This document shows, one piece after another, positions 53,086 to 62,938 of a DNA stretch of 64,000 nucleotides. Under the pieces are notes generated by a model. That model saw nothing but the letters and a program-made list of their open reading frames with translations. It was not told where the DNA came from and ran no database searches. Numbering within the stretch: the first letter of the stretch is position 1; each line of letters starts with the position of its first letter. The translations under genes and the position numbers were made by a program. Origin of the DNA: Devosia algicola (GTDB lineage Bacteria; Pseudomonadota; Alphaproteobacteria; Rhizobiales; Devosiaceae); the NCBI RefSeq assembly GCF_028816455.1, contig NZ_CP118246.1, positions 2,556,501-2,620,500 of the forward strand. Reading direction: 5' to 3'.

Positions 53086-53604
53086 TCAATTCGGTTTGCT
53101 GTCTTCGGGCGTTGTCGCGCCACCTTCTGCTTGCTGCTTGGCGGCCAGCGTGGCCAGATTCTGACGATAGATCGCCGAAAAATCCACTGGTTCCATCATC
53201 AGGGGCGGGAAACCGCCCTGCTGGGTGACGCCAGCCAATACCTGCCGGGCGAATGGGAAAATCAGCCGTGGGCACTCGATCATCAGCAACTGGCTGAGCT
53301 GGGCCTCGGGAATGTTTTGCAAACGGAACACCCCGCCATAGACCAACTCGACATTGAACAGGACCTTGGTTTCGCGGGTCGCCTTGGCGTTCAGCGTCAA
53401 CTCGACCGCATAGATGTCATCGCTCTGTTTCTTGACGCCGACGCTGATGGACACATTGAATGTCGGCTGACCCGACCCCAGCATGATCGATGCCGGAGCA
53501 TCGGGATTTTCAAATGAGAGATCGCGAATATATTGCCCAACGAGGTTCATCGCGGGAGCCGCACCGGCCTCGGGCGTTGTGCCGGCCTGATTGTCGTCAG
53601 CCAT
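53086..53604 (-). CDS. secB: Protein-export chaperone SecB
   Basis: 172-aa tetrameric chaperone holding preproteins for SecA. Recognised by YIRDLSFENPDAP, NVELVYGGVFRLQNIPE and CPRLIFPFARQVLAGVTQQG. Start ATG 53604 has AAAGGACATG upstream. Minus strand, convergent with dnaQ, the usual rhizobial arrangement. Confidence 0.95.
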   Translation of the reverse strand: MADDNQAGTTPEAGAAPAMNLVGQYIRDLSFENPDAPASIMLGSGQPTFNVSISVGVKKQSDDIYAVELTLNAKATRETKVLFNVELVYGGVFRLQNIPEAQLSQLLMIECPRLIFPFARQVLAGVTQQGGFPPLMMEPVDFSAIYRQNLATLAAKQQAEGGATTPEDSKPN

Positions 53605-53685
53605 TTCATGTCCTTTTCGCATTAAAGCTTTGCGGGGTGGCTAGCATCTTTGACAACACTGGTAAAGCGCTGGCAATGTGCGCCT

Positions 53686-54135
53686 TTAACTCGGGCGGTA
53701 GTCGTCATCGTCGAGATCGATTGTGCCGGGGCGCTTGACCTGGGGTTGCTCGCGACCCGGCGTCTGGCTGGCGCTGGCGTGCACGACAACACGGCTGGCA
53801 AACGCGCGATAGATCCAGCCACGCACTGGCGGTAGCAGCAATAATAGTGCCACCGCGTCGCTGAACAGGCCGGGCAATAGCAGGAATACCGCTGCAACGC
53901 CCAACATCATCGCCTCGGCTAGCGGTTGGCCTGGCATTTGGCCGCTGTTAAGACTGGTCTGGATCTGGCGCAGGATGGTCAAGCCTTGGTGCCGCAACAG
54001 TATGACACCACCAATGGCCCCCAGAATCACCAGCCCTAACGTTGGCCACAAGCCGATCGTTTGACCGACCTTGATGAACAGGGCAATTTCAATGATGGGG
54101 AGCAATAAAAAGCCGATGATAAGGATACGAGCCAC
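53686..54135 (-). CDS. fxsA: FxsA-family membrane protein
   Basis: 149 aa with the FxsA core: ILIIGFLLLPIIEIALFIKV (helix one), LGLVILGAIGGVILLRHQG (helix two), and LPGLFSDAVALLLLLPPVR. A hydrophilic tail ends in DLDDDDYRPS. FxsA is linked to phage-exclusion suppression in E. coli; its normal role is unknown. Start is a GTG at 54135; the open frame extends further upstream without family similarity. Confidence 0.85.
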   Translation of the reverse strand: MARILIIGFLLLPIIEIALFIKVGQTIGLWPTLGLVILGAIGGVILLRHQGLTILRQIQTSLNSGQMPGQPLAEAMMLGVAAVFLLLPGLFSDAVALLLLLPPVRGWIYRAFASRVVVHASASQTPGREQPQVKRPGTIDLDDDDYRPS

Positions 54136-54298
54136 GTAATCGGTCCAATTTGTTAAGCCACATGGCAAATTGATGTGATAATTCGCCCAAACGTGAACTG
54201 GTTTCAAGGTGAAGCATTGCCTATATATAGGTAGACATCGACGCTCTGCGAGCGCGCGACCGCATCTTCGCCGCGCCAATGAACAGGTAATCAGGCCC

Positions 54299-55009
54299 AT
54301 GAACGAATTTTTTGATCTCCCCACCCTTATCGTTATCGGCTTGGCCATTGTCATTCTGTTTCGCCTGCGGTCCGTATTGGGCACCAGGACTGGCAACGAA
54401 CGCCCGCCGGTCGAGCGACACAAATCGGGCGAGGTCAAGAGCGACGATACCGTTGTGCCAATGCGGCCGCGCGGCGTAACCAACCCCGAACTTGACGATG
54501 AATTTCGTGCCCGCAAGATCGAGGCCGAGATTGAGCAGTTCGCGCGCGACAACGCGCCACTGGCCGCCGGCCTCAAGGCGGTCGCCGAAGCCGATCAGAC
54601 CTTTATGCCAAAATCATTCCTTGAAGGGGCCAAGCAGGCCTATGAAATGATTGTCACCAGTTTTGCCGCGGGCGACCGGGCTACGCTCAAGAATCTTTTG
54701 GAAAAAGATGTGTTCGAAGGCTTCCAGAGCGCCATCGCAGAGCGGGAGGCGGCCAAGCAAAGCGTTGATTTTACATTTGTTGGCCTGCCCAAGGTTGAAA
54801 TTTCCGAGGCCGAGTACGACAAGAAAAACGTTACCGTCACCGTGCGCTTTCACGCCGAGGTGGTGTCCGCCACCCGCGACAAGGATGGCAATCTGGTGGA
54901 GGGCAATGCCGATCAGGTGCAATCCATTGCCGACGAATGGAGCTTTACGCGCAATCCAAAATCGCGCGATCCTAACTGGAAAGTGAGTTCCACCAGCCAG
55001 TTGAACTGA
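54299..55009 (+). CDS. Tim44-like membrane-associated protein
   Basis: 236 aa. One N-terminal helix (DLPTLIVIGLAIVILFRLRS) then a Tim44 C-terminal domain (FLEGAKQAYEMIVTSFAAGD, DEWSFTRNPKSRDPNWKV). The bacterial family, which includes TimA of Caulobacter, is membrane-associated with an unclear role. Divergent from fxsA and followed by the Smr gene, as in rhizobia; the usual lytic transglycosylase gene between them is absent here. Confidence 0.88.
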   Translation: MNEFFDLPTLIVIGLAIVILFRLRSVLGTRTGNERPPVERHKSGEVKSDDTVVPMRPRGVTNPELDDEFRARKIEAEIEQFARDNAPLAAGLKAVAEADQTFMPKSFLEGAKQAYEMIVTSFAAGDRATLKNLLEKDVFEGFQSAIAEREAAKQSVDFTFVGLPKVEISEAEYDKKNVTVTVRFHAEVVSATRDKDGNLVEGNADQVQSIADEWSFTRNPKSRDPNWKVSSTSQLN

Positions 55010-55033
55010 TTCGATTGGCTGCGGAGACAGGCT

Positions 55034-55612
55034 ATGGCAAAGCGCGATGCCAAGCGCCTGGCGGATTTTCACCTATGGACGGCGGTTGCCGAAACCGTCG
55101 ATCCCCTACGGCCAAAGCGGTTGTATAAAATCGCCCAGGGGCCGCTTCCCATACCCGATACCGCTGTTCATCCGAGCCCGCCCGCACCGCAAAAGCCGCG
55201 TCGCGCCGCGCCCATCACCATGCCGGCCTATCAGGCGCCGCCCGCGCCGAAACGCCATCCGGGTCACGCTATCGAGCCGCGCCTTCGCCGCAAGGTCGCC
55301 CGCGGCCGCATCGAAATTAACGGCACCATTGATCTGCACGGCATGCGCCAAACCGAAGCCCATCAGGCGCTCAACCGATTTGTCCGCGCCCGCGTGGCCC
55401 GCGGCGACCGCACCATTTTGGTAATTACCGGCAAGGGTCTGCGCCAGTCCGACGATTTGGCCACAACATTTATCGAGCGCGGCATTCTGCGCGCCATGCT
55501 GCCCATGTGGCTTTCCGAACCGGGCCTTGCCCCGATGATCGCTGGCTGGAACGCAGCCGCCCAGCATCATGGTGGTGACGGCGCCTACTATGTGAGGTTG
55601 CGGCGACCATGA
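55034..55612 (+). CDS. Smr-domain protein
   Basis: 192 aa. A proline/basic N-terminal half is followed by the Smr domain at residues 95-190 (GTIDLHGMRQTEAHQALNRF, ILVITGKGLRQ), including the DLHG and TGKG motifs of this putative nuclease. It starts 24 bases after the Tim44-like gene. Its stop overlaps the next ATG (ATGA). Confidence 0.9.
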   Translation: MAKRDAKRLADFHLWTAVAETVDPLRPKRLYKIAQGPLPIPDTAVHPSPPAPQKPRRAAPITMPAYQAPPAPKRHPGHAIEPRLRRKVARGRIEINGTIDLHGMRQTEAHQALNRFVRARVARGDRTILVITGKGLRQSDDLATTFIERGILRAMLPMWLSEPGLAPMIAGWNAAAQHHGGDGAYYVRLRRP

Positions 55613-56019
55613 CCCCATTAGGTGCACGTTTGCGCGCCATGCGTGAAGAGCGCGGCATATCGCTTAAACAGATGGCCGCAGCGCTCAATGTGTCGAGCGC
55701 TTATCTGTCGGCACTTGAACACGGTCGGCGTGGCCTGCCCACCGGCTTTTTGCTGCATCGCATCATCGCGTTTTTCAACGTCATTTGGGACGAAGCCGAA
55801 GAATTGCAGCGGCTCGCCGAAATCAGCGATCCCAAAATTACCATTGATACCGGGGGCATGGTGCCAGAAGCCACCGAACTGACCAATCGGCTGGCCGCCG
55901 ATATCTCTCGGCTGTCGGTTGAAGATCTGGCATTCCTGCGCACCGAACTGGTGCGGCGCTCTGGCAAGGCCAAGAGCCTGACGCCGCACCCCATCGTTAT
56001 TAGAGCACGAACCGGCTAA
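55609..56019 (+). CDS. XRE-family helix-turn-helix regulator
   Basis: 136 aa. The helix-turn-helix is at residues 5-60 ([34 protein letters not shown]); the remainder is a helical tail. Coupled to the Smr gene and overlapping the 3' end of hslU by 20 bases on the other strand. Targets unknown. Confidence 0.85.
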   Translation: MTPLGARLRAMREERGISLKQMAAALNVSSAYLSALEHGRRGLPTGFLLHRIIAFFNVIWDEAEELQRLAEISDPKITIDTGGMVPEATELTNRLAADISRLSVEDLAFLRTELVRRSGKAKSLTPHPIVIRARTG

Positions 56020-57335
56020 GATCCTCATCACCAGCCAGGACACCGACCTTGTCTGCAACAAAGGCGCGGTCGATATCGATGGTTTCCCCGTGCTTGTCCG
56101 GCGCGTCGAACGAGATGTCCTCGACCAGTCGTTCCATCACCGTCTGCAACCGTCGTGCACCGATATTCTCTACCGTCGCATTGACCTTGACGGCGGCGTC
56201 CGCGATGGCCTCGATGGCATTGTCGGAAAACACCAGCGTCACACCTTCAGTCCCCATCAAGGCGACATATTGCTTGATCAGGCTCGCTTCGGTGTCATTG
56301 AGGATGCGCACGAAATCGTCGCGCGTCAGCGCCTTGAGTTCAACACGGATCGGCAAGCGGCCCTGTAGCTCGGGCAACAGGTCAGATGGTTTTGAAACGT
56401 GAAAGGCACCCGAGGCAATGAACAGGATATGGTCAGTCTTGACCGGACCATATTTGGTCGAAACCGTCGTGCCTTCGATCAGTGGCAGCAGATCGCGCTG
56501 CACGCCTTCCCGGCTCACATCCCCCCCACCACGACCCTCGCGGCTGGCAATCTTGTCGATTTCATCGAGAAAAACGATGCCGTGGTTTTCAACCAGATCA
56601 ACAGCCTCGACCTTGAGCGCTTCCTGGTCCAGCAACTTGTCGGCTTCCTCGGTTACCAGCAGGTCATAGCCTCTCCTTGACTTTGAGCTTGCGTTTGACG
56701 CCGCGCCCGCCCATCGCCTTGCCGAACATTTCCGACAGATTGATCATCCCCACATTCCCCCCTGCATGCCGGGCATTTCAAACATGCCGGTGCCGGGCGA
56801 GGGCGCAAGCTCAATTTCTATCTCGCTGTCGTCCAATTCGTTCGCCCGCAGTTTCTTGCGGAAACTGTCGCGCGTTGAGGGCGTGGCGGAGGTACCGACT
56901 AGCGCGTCAAGTACCCGTTCTTCGGCATTGTGATGGGCCTGCGCTTGTACGTCGGCGCGGCGCTTGTCCCGCAATAGCGACAGGCCAGATTCGACCAGGT
57001 CGCGCACGATCTGCTCCACATCGCGGCCAACATAACCCACCTCGGTGAATTTGGTTGCTTCGACCTTGATGAACGGCGCCTGGGCCAGCCGCGCCAACCG
57101 ACGGGCGATTTCGGTCTTGCCCACGCCGGTGGGGCCGATCATCAAAATATTCTTCGGGCTGACTTCACGACGCAGGCTCCTCCGGCAATTGCTGACGGCG
57201 CCAACGGTTGCGCAGGGCCACGGCGACGGCACGCTTGGCGTCATTCTGGCCAACAATATTGCGATCAAGTTCGGAGACGATCTCGCGCGGCGAAAAATTG
57301 GTGTCGGACACGTTGTCCCTTTCCGGATCGCTCAT
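56000..57335 (-). CDS. hslU: ATP-dependent protease ATPase subunit HslU (two extra, one missing base)
   Basis: Unfoldase ring of the HslUV protease, 444 aa after correction. It begins [19 protein letters not shown]-loop is [18 protein letters not shown]; Walker B is [14 protein letters not shown]; the C-terminus reads [20 protein letters not shown]. Extra bases at 57176 (GAGGAGCTGCG) and 56670 (GAGAGCTATGAC) are GAGCT-type (corrected [14 protein letters not shown] and [13 protein letters not shown]). The six-C run 56757-56762 lacks one base (corrected [16 protein letters not shown]). Confidence 0.94.
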
Positions 57336-57382
57336 TGAGCCGATCCATTTGCGGTGGCTGCCGAATGGCCAGCCGGCCCGGT

Positions 57383-57940
57383 TTAATCTGTTTCGATGGT
57401 TTCGACAGTAACGCTGCCGTTGGTATAGACGCAGATCTGCTCAGCGATCTTCATCGCCTTGCGCGCAATCTCTTCGGCGTCCAATTCGGTATTTTCGGCC
57501 AGCGCCAGCGCCGCCGACTGGGCATAATTGCCGCCCGAGCCAATGGCGATCACGCCGTGGTCTGGGCTGAGTACATCACCGGTACCGGTCAAAACCAGCG
57601 TGTCGGTCTGGTCGGCCACGATCATCATCGCCTCAAGCTTGCGCAAATAGCGATCCGTACGCCAATCCTTGGCCAATTCGACCGCGGCGCGCATCAATTG
57701 GTCAGGATATTGCTCAAGCTTGGTTTCGAGCCGCTCGAAAAGGGTAAAGGCATCCGCCGTTGCCCCGGCAAAGCCACCAATGACCTTGCCGCCAGCCAGC
57801 CGACGGACCTTCTTGGCATTGTGTTTCATCACGGTCTGGCCAACCGAGACCTGACCATCACCAGCCACCACAACCTTGTTGCCCTTGCGAACGGCCACAA
57901 TGGTAGTGCCGTGCCAACCGGGAAAACTACTGTCACTCAT
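57383..57940 (-). CDS. hslV: ATP-dependent protease peptidase subunit HslV
   Basis: 185-aa threonine peptidase that forms the proteolytic chamber. The active-site threonine follows a short propeptide: [20 protein letters not shown]. Further family text is [20 protein letters not shown] and [14 protein letters not shown]. It is 47 bases upstream of hslU in one operon and divergent from hisB. Confidence 0.96.
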   Translation of the reverse strand: MSDSSFPGWHGTTIVAVRKGNKVVVAGDGQVSVGQTVMKHNAKKVRRLAGGKVIGGFAGATADAFTLFERLETKLEQYPDQLMRAAVELAKDWRTDRYLRKLEAMMIVADQTDTLVLTGTGDVLSPDHGVIAIGSGGNYAQSAALALAENTELDAEEIARKAMKIAEQICVYTNGSVTVETIETD

Positions 57941-58086
57941 AGGGAATAACTCCAGAACTGTTGGCTCTTATTTAGGCGGTACCGTCCCGATTGCAATGCA
58001 GGTGATGATCGTCGAGGCGCCGTCTCAACCCAATCTTTATCCAATCACCTGCATATGCTAGAGCAACCGCACAATGGAGAGACGAG

Positions 58087-58674
58087 ATGCGTACCGCCAA
58101 GATTGCTCGCAAGACCAATGAGACTGCCATAGAGGTGTCGGTCGATCTCGATGGCACTGGCACCCGGGCCATGGCGACGGGCATCGGTTTTTTTGACCAT
58201 ATGCTGGATCAGTTGGCCCGCCACTCCCTGATCGACATGGTGGTCAAGGCTGATGGCGATCTACACATTGACTTTCACCACACCGTCGAAGACGTCGGTA
58301 TCGCATTGGGCCAGGCAATTCAAAAGGCACTCGGCGACAAGAAGGGCATTCGACGCTATGCCAGTAGCGATCTGGCCATGGATGGCACGCTGACCCGCGT
58401 GGCGCTGGATGTGTCGGGCCGCCCGTTCCTTGTGTGGAAGGTTGCATTCTCGGCGCCAAAAGTCGGTGAGATGGATACCGAATTGTTCCGTGAATTTTTT
58501 CAGGCCTTCGCGATCAATGCCGGCATAACCCTGCATGTCGAGAATGCCTATTTCGACAATAACCACCATCTGGCCGAAACCTGCTTCAAGGCGGTGGCCC
58601 GTACTTTGCGCGATGCGCTCGAAATCGATCCTCGCACCGCCAATACCATTCCATCGACCAAGGGTACGCTCTGA
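58087..58674 (+). CDS. hisB: Imidazoleglycerol-phosphate dehydratase
   Basis: 195-aa Mn-dependent enzyme of histidine synthesis. Metal-binding repeats are seen: [32 protein letters not shown], then [20 protein letters not shown] good GAGAGACGAG ribosome site precedes it. It heads the his gene run; spacing to the next gene is 94 bases. Confidence 0.96.
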   Translation: MRTAKIARKTNETAIEVSVDLDGTGTRAMATGIGFFDHMLDQLARHSLIDMVVKADGDLHIDFHHTVEDVGIALGQAIQKALGDKKGIRRYASSDLAMDGTLTRVALDVSGRPFLVWKVAFSAPKVGEMDTELFREFFQAFAINAGITLHVENAYFDNNHHLAETCFKAVARTLRDALEIDPRTANTIPSTKGTL

Positions 58675-58768
58675 CCCTTTCGCTTTTGTGGTAATTGCAC
58701 TAAATCCACAGCCAGCGGGTATTTGGCACCCCGATATCGGGGCAATAGGCGCGAGATGGGAGTAACTG

Positions 58769-59119
58769 GTGACGGTCTATGCAATCTATGAAGCTGGATC
58801 TGGAAACAAGGCGCCGGTAGCGGTTGCTGAAAAATTTTCCTGGTTGGGCTTTTTGCTGCCGCCGGTCTTTGCCGTGCTCCATGGTCTATGGCTCGAACTA
58901 CTGGTCTATGGGGTCAAAATCGTCGCCCTGATCTGGTTGAGCCAATATATCGGCAGCGACACCGCAATGCTGCTTTATCTGGCGCTTGCCGTCTGGATCG
59001 GCCTTGCCGCACCCGCCATGCGGCGCGCAAAACTAGGCCGAAAGGGCTGGCACCATCGCGCCGACCGGGTTGCAGCCAGCTCCGATACCGCAACGCTGGC
59101 CTGGATGGAACGCGCATGA
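58769..59119 (+). CDS. DUF2628 membrane protein
   Basis: 116 aa with about three membrane segments ([33 protein letters not shown]). DUF2628 members sit between hisB and hisH in many rhizobia without known function. GTG start after GGGAGTAACT; its stop overlaps the hisH ATG. Confidence 0.8.
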   Translation: MTVYAIYEAGSGNKAPVAVAEKFSWLGFLLPPVFAVLHGLWLELLVYGVKIVALIWLSQYIGSDTAMLLYLALAVWIGLAAPAMRRAKLGRKGWHHRADRVAASSDTATLAWMERA

Positions 59120-59769
59120 GCCGGGTGGCCATCATTGACTATGGCTCGGGCAATCTGCGCTCGGCCGCCAAAGCGTTCGAGCGGCAGGCTGCCATGCTCG
59201 ATCAGCCGCCAGAGATTATCGTTACCGCCGATCCGGATATTGTCCGCGGCGCCAATCGCATCGTTTTGCCCGGTGTTGGCGCGTTTGCCGATTGCCGAGC
59301 CGGGCTGGACAAGGTTGCGGGCATGGTCGACGTGCTGGCGGAACGCGTCCTCAATTATGGGGTGCCATTCCTTGGTATCTGCGTCGGCATGCAATTACTG
59401 GCGACAGAGGGCCGCGAAAAAACGGTAACCTCCGGTCTCGGCTGGATCCCCGGTTCGGTAGTGCCACTTGCCCCCGTTGATCCAGGTTTGAAAATTCCGC
59501 ATATGGGCTGGAACACACTGCAGATCAGGCAATCCCATCCGTTGCTTGCCGGTGTGCCTGATGGCGAAAATGGCTTGCATGCCTATTTCGTCCACTCCTA
59601 CCACTTGCAAACAGATAGCCCCGAAACCCTGATCGCCACCACCAATTATGGCGGCACGGTTACGGCCGCAGTTGGTCGCGACAACATTTTCGGCACCCAG
59701 TTTCATCCTGAAAAAAGCCAGGCACTTGGCCTGACACTGATTTCCAATTTTCTGGTTTGGACGCCATGA
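59116..59769 (+). CDS. hisH: Imidazole glycerol phosphate synthase, glutaminase subunit
   Basis: 217-aa glutaminase that feeds ammonia to HisF. Catalytic cysteine in [13 protein letters not shown] near residue 87, and His-Glu in [14 protein letters not shown] near residue 197. The N-terminus [18 protein letters not shown] is typical. Overlaps both neighbours by four bases. Confidence 0.96.
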   Translation: MSRVAIIDYGSGNLRSAAKAFERQAAMLDQPPEIIVTADPDIVRGANRIVLPGVGAFADCRAGLDKVAGMVDVLAERVLNYGVPFLGICVGMQLLATEGREKTVTSGLGWIPGSVVPLAPVDPGLKIPHMGWNTLQIRQSHPLLAGVPDGENGLHAYFVHSYHLQTDSPETLIATTNYGGTVTAAVGRDNIFGTQFHPEKSQALGLTLISNFLVWTP

Positions 59770-60500
59770 TCCTGTTCCCTGCCATCGATCTCAAGGACGG
59801 CCAATGCGTGCGCCTCAAACTGGGCGACATGAACGAGGTGACGGTTTTCAACGATAGCCCCGCCGACCAGGCCAGGAGTTTTGAAGACCAGGGATTTCAA
59901 TATCTGCACGTCGTTGATCTCAATGGGGCCTTTGCGGGCCAAAGCGTCAATGGGGCGGCGGTGGAGCAAATCCTCAAGACCGTCAATTTCCCCGTTCAGT
60001 TGGGCGGGGGCATTCGCACGCTGGACCATATAGATTCCTGGCTGGACAAGGGGCTGGCCCGCATCATTCTCGGCACTGTGGCCGTGCGCGATCCGGACTT
60101 GGTCAAGGCCGCTGCCAAACGCTATCCCGGCCAGATTGCCGTCGGCATTGATGCCCGGGGCGGCAGGGTCGCCGTCGAAGGCTGGGCGGAAACCTCCGAA
60201 CTTGACGTCATTGAACTGGCCAAACGCTTCGAGGGGGTTGGCGTCGCCGCCATCATTTATACCGATATCGACCGTGACGGTATTTTGTCCGGGATCAACT
60301 GGGACGCCACCATTGCCCTGGCGCACGCGACATCTATCCCGGTGATTGCTTCAGGAGGCCTTGCGTCAATGGCTGACATCGAGCGCATGACCCGGCCCGA
60401 TACCCGAATATTGGAAGGGGCGATTTCAGGCCGGGCGCTTTATGACGGGCGCATTGATTCACGTGAAGCATTGGCCCGGCTCAAGGCCAGCGCTGGATGA
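59766..60500 (+). CDS. hisA: ProFAR isomerase
   Basis: 244-aa TIM barrel. The catalytic aspartate is in [15 protein letters not shown] and the second acid in [12 protein letters not shown]; phosphate loops are [11 protein letters not shown] and [12 protein letters not shown] parS-like 16-mer lies near its 3' end. It overlaps hisH (ATGA) and the next small gene (ATGA). Confidence 0.96.
   Translation: MILFPAIDLKDGQCVRLKLGDMNEVTVFNDSPADQARSFEDQGFQYLHVVDLNGAFAGQSVNGAAVEQILKTVNFPVQLGGGIRTLDHIDSWLDKGLARIILGTVAVRDPDLVKAAAKRYPGQIAVGIDARGGRVAVEGWAETSELDVIELAKRFEGVGVAAIIYTDIDRDGILSGINWDATIALAHATSIPVIASGGLASMADIERMTRPDTRILEGAISGRALYDGRIDSREALARLKASAG
60455..60470. promoter_or_regulatory. parS-like site 7, within hisA
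   Basis: TGATTCACGTGAAGCA differs from consensus at two positions. It is the only site seen on the right side of the origin. Confidence 0.65.
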
Positions 60501-60826
60501 GCGCCGCCGCTCGCAGCTCAAGATTTCCGTGGTGGGCCTATGGTCTGGCACTGCTGTTCATAGTGATATTTGCGCTTTGGCCAGTCAGCTCGGTGCTGGT
60601 GACCAACGCGTTGGCCGAAGCCAACGGTTGTGTCGTCGATGAAGGCAGCGTCCATGCCTGCGTGATCGCGGGCAGCGATTGGGGGCGCACGCTATACACC
60701 ATGGGTGTCATGGGCTGGTTTGGTCTGGTCACATTGCCACTGGGATCGGGAGCGGCCATTGTCTGGTTTATCTCCTTGATCATCCATCGGCTGGCCTGGC
60801 AGAAAAACAAGGATGTCGCACAATGA
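60497..60826 (+). CDS. Small two-helix membrane protein between hisA and hisF
   Basis: 109 aa, not recognised. Two helices ([20 protein letters not shown] and [20 protein letters not shown]) flank a periplasmic loop with two cysteines ([20 protein letters not shown]) that could form a disulfide. It overlaps both neighbours by four bases, so it is translated as part of the his operon. Confidence 0.75.
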   Translation: MSAAARSSRFPWWAYGLALLFIVIFALWPVSSVLVTNALAEANGCVVDEGSVHACVIAGSDWGRTLYTMGVMGWFGLVTLPLGSGAAIVWFISLIIHRLAWQKNKDVAQ

Positions 60827-61623
60827 CATTAAAGACCCGGCTCATCCCCTGCCTTGATGTCAAGGACGGACGCGTCGTAAAAGGGGTGCAATTTGTTGAT
60901 CTGATCGACGCTGGCGACCCGGTTGAGGCGGCCATTGCCTACGATACCGCGGGTGCCGACGAATTGTGCTTTCTCGATATCACCGCCAGCCATGAAGGCC
61001 GCGATACTATTTTTGACGTGGTTGCCCGCACCGCAGAACACTGTTTCATGCCGGTTACCGTCGGTGGCGGTGTTCGCACCATCGAGGATATCAGAAAGCT
61101 GTTATTGTCGGGTGCCGACAAGGTGGCGATCAATTCCGCGGCGGTCAACGATCCCGATTTTATCGCTCGTGCTGCTGACAAGTTCGGCAATCAGTGCATT
61201 GTTGTTTCCGTCGATGCCAAGCAGCGCCTCAGTCAGGCACCGGGCGGTGACAATCGCTCGGAATGGGAAATATTCACCCATGGCGGTCGCAACGCCACCG
61301 GGCTGGATGCCGTCGAATTCGCAGCCAACATGGTCAAACGCGGCGCCGGCGAACTGCTGGTCACCTCGATGGATCGCGATGGCACCAAATCGGGTTTTGA
61401 TCTCAAGCTGGTGCGCGCCATTACCGATAGCGTCAGCGTGCCCGTCGTTGCCTCGGGCGGCGTCGGCACGCTCGATCATCTGGTTGAGGGTGTTCGGGAT
61501 GGGCACGCCAGCGCGGTGCTGGCCGCCTCGATCTTTCATTTTGGCACCTTTACCATTCCCCAGGCCAAGCAGCATCTGCACGACAATGGCATCGCCGTGC
61601 GCATGGATCGCGCCGCCCCCTAA
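60823..61623 (+). CDS. hisF: Imidazole glycerol phosphate synthase, cyclase subunit
   Basis: 266-aa TIM barrel partner of HisH. Catalytic acids are in [16 protein letters not shown] and [14 protein letters not shown]; phosphate loops [12 protein letters not shown] and [11 protein letters not shown]. Full length and uninterrupted. Confidence 0.96.
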   Translation: MTLKTRLIPCLDVKDGRVVKGVQFVDLIDAGDPVEAAIAYDTAGADELCFLDITASHEGRDTIFDVVARTAEHCFMPVTVGGGVRTIEDIRKLLLSGADKVAINSAAVNDPDFIARAADKFGNQCIVVSVDAKQRLSQAPGGDNRSEWEIFTHGGRNATGLDAVEFAANMVKRGAGELLVTSMDRDGTKSGFDLKLVRAITDSVSVPVVASGGVGTLDHLVEGVRDGHASAVLAASIFHFGTFTIPQAKQHLHDNGIAVRMDRAAP

Positions 61624-61642
61624 AGCGTCAGGAGCCTCCCCT

Positions 61643-61963
61643 ATGAGCTTTACCCTTGAACAACTCGACGCCCGACTGGGCGAGCGCGCCAAGGCATCAC
61701 CAGAGCACAGCTATACAGCCAAGCTCTTGGCGCGCGGCGTGGAAAAATGCGCGCAAAAATTGGGCGAGGAAGCGACCGAAGCGGTCATCGCCGGGGTGAC
61801 CAACAACAGCCCGGAACTGACCAAGGAGGCCGGTGACGTCCTCTACCACCTGTTGGTGTTGTTACGCGCGGCCGACGTACCCTTGAGCGCTGTCATGGCC
61901 GAATTGGAAAGCCGCACCGGCCAATCAGGCCTTGCCGAAAAAGCCGCCCGCAACAAGGATTGA
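61643..61963 (+). CDS. hisE: Phosphoribosyl-ATP pyrophosphatase
   Basis: 106-aa MazG-like helical enzyme for the second step of histidine synthesis. Motif [20 protein letters not shown] holds the metal-binding acids, followed by [22 protein letters not shown] lies upstream. Its first codons contain an uninterrupted GAGCT. Confidence 0.95.
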   Translation: MSFTLEQLDARLGERAKASPEHSYTAKLLARGVEKCAQKLGEEATEAVIAGVTNNSPELTKEAGDVLYHLLVLLRAADVPLSAVMAELESRTGQSGLAEKAARNKD

Positions 61964-61965
61964 GC

Positions 61966-62916
61966 ATGGACAAGCGCATCAAACCGCCCGCGCCCTATCA
62001 CCATTTCACCAAGGCGCAATGGTCCAATCTGCGTGCCGATGAAAAAATGACCTTGAGCCGGGAGGACGTCAAGCGCCTGCGTACCTTGTCAGATCCGATA
62101 TCGCTTGAGGAAGCCGAAGACGTCTATCTGCCGCTGACCCGCTTGCTGTCGTTCTATGTCGAGGCGGTCCAGGGCCTGCACAATGTCTCGACCCGGTTTC
62201 TCGATACGCCCGACCAAAAAGTGCCCTTTATCATCGGCGTCGCCGGTTCGGTCGCCGTGGGCAAATCAACCACCGCCCGCATCCTGCGTGCCCTGCTCCA
62301 GCGATGGCCCGCCAGCCCCAAGGTTGATCTGGTGACAACGGACGGCTTTCTGCATCCCAACGCGGTGCTCGAGGAGCGCGGCATCATGGAGCGCAAGGGC
62401 TTTCCCGAAAGCTACGACAGAGCCCGATTCGTGGCTTTTCTGGCAGATATCAAATCAGGCAAGGCGGACGTCGCCGTACCGGTCTATTCGCATCTGGTCT
62501 ATGACGTGGTGCCGGGCGAGTTTGTCACCATCGACCGCCCTGATATTCTGATCGTTGAAGGGCTTAATATTCTCCAGCCCGGCGATCTGCCGCGCACCGG
62601 CAAGCCCATTCTGTTCGCCTCCGATTTTCTGGATTTTTCAATCTATATCGACGCCGCCGAAAGCGATCTGCGCGACTGGTTCATGGAGCGATTTTTCCGA
62701 CTGCGCGAAACCGCGTTCCAGGACCCCACCTCGTTCTTTCATCGCTTTTCGCAAATGAGCCGGGATGAGGCGGGTGCCTTGGGCAAGATGGTTTGGGAAA
62801 CCATCAACTTGCCCAATCTCGTCGACAATGTGCTGCCCACGCGCGGCCGCGCCGACCTGATTCTCAAAAAAGGCCCCAGTCACACAATCGAAGAAGTGCA
62901 ATTGCGCCGGGTTTGA
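61966..62916 (+). CDS. coaA: Pantothenate kinase, type I
   Basis: 316 aa; commits pantothenate to coenzyme A. P-loop GVAGSVAVGKSTTARILR near residue 95, with VTTDGFLHPNAVLEERG and VEGLNILQPG. The ATG at 61966 is preferred to the TTG at 61960 that overlaps hisE. hisE-coaA linkage is common in alphaproteobacteria. With coaE in the same window, two CoA-pathway genes lie near the origin. Confidence 0.95.
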   Translation: MDKRIKPPAPYHHFTKAQWSNLRADEKMTLSREDVKRLRTLSDPISLEEAEDVYLPLTRLLSFYVEAVQGLHNVSTRFLDTPDQKVPFIIGVAGSVAVGKSTTARILRALLQRWPASPKVDLVTTDGFLHPNAVLEERGIMERKGFPESYDRARFVAFLADIKSGKADVAVPVYSHLVYDVVPGEFVTIDRPDILIVEGLNILQPGDLPRTGKPILFASDFLDFSIYIDAAESDLRDWFMERFFRLRETAFQDPTSFFHRFSQMSRDEAGALGKMVWETINLPNLVDNVLPTRGRADLILKKGPSHTIEEVQLRRV

Positions 62917-62938
62917 TCTGTCTCCCGGACTACACGTT

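Noticed and set aside
1319..57176. Programmed ribosomal frameshifting at the GAGCT sites
   Set aside because: The sites lack slippery sequences or stimulatory structures, occur in many unrelated genes, and the inserted base varies (G, C, A, T).
1037..57335. Mass pseudogenisation, as in a reducing symbiont genome
   Set aside because: The breaks share one short motif, are single-base, and hit essential genes (rho, ftsK, leuS, holA, hemE) whose corrected sequences show no other decay.
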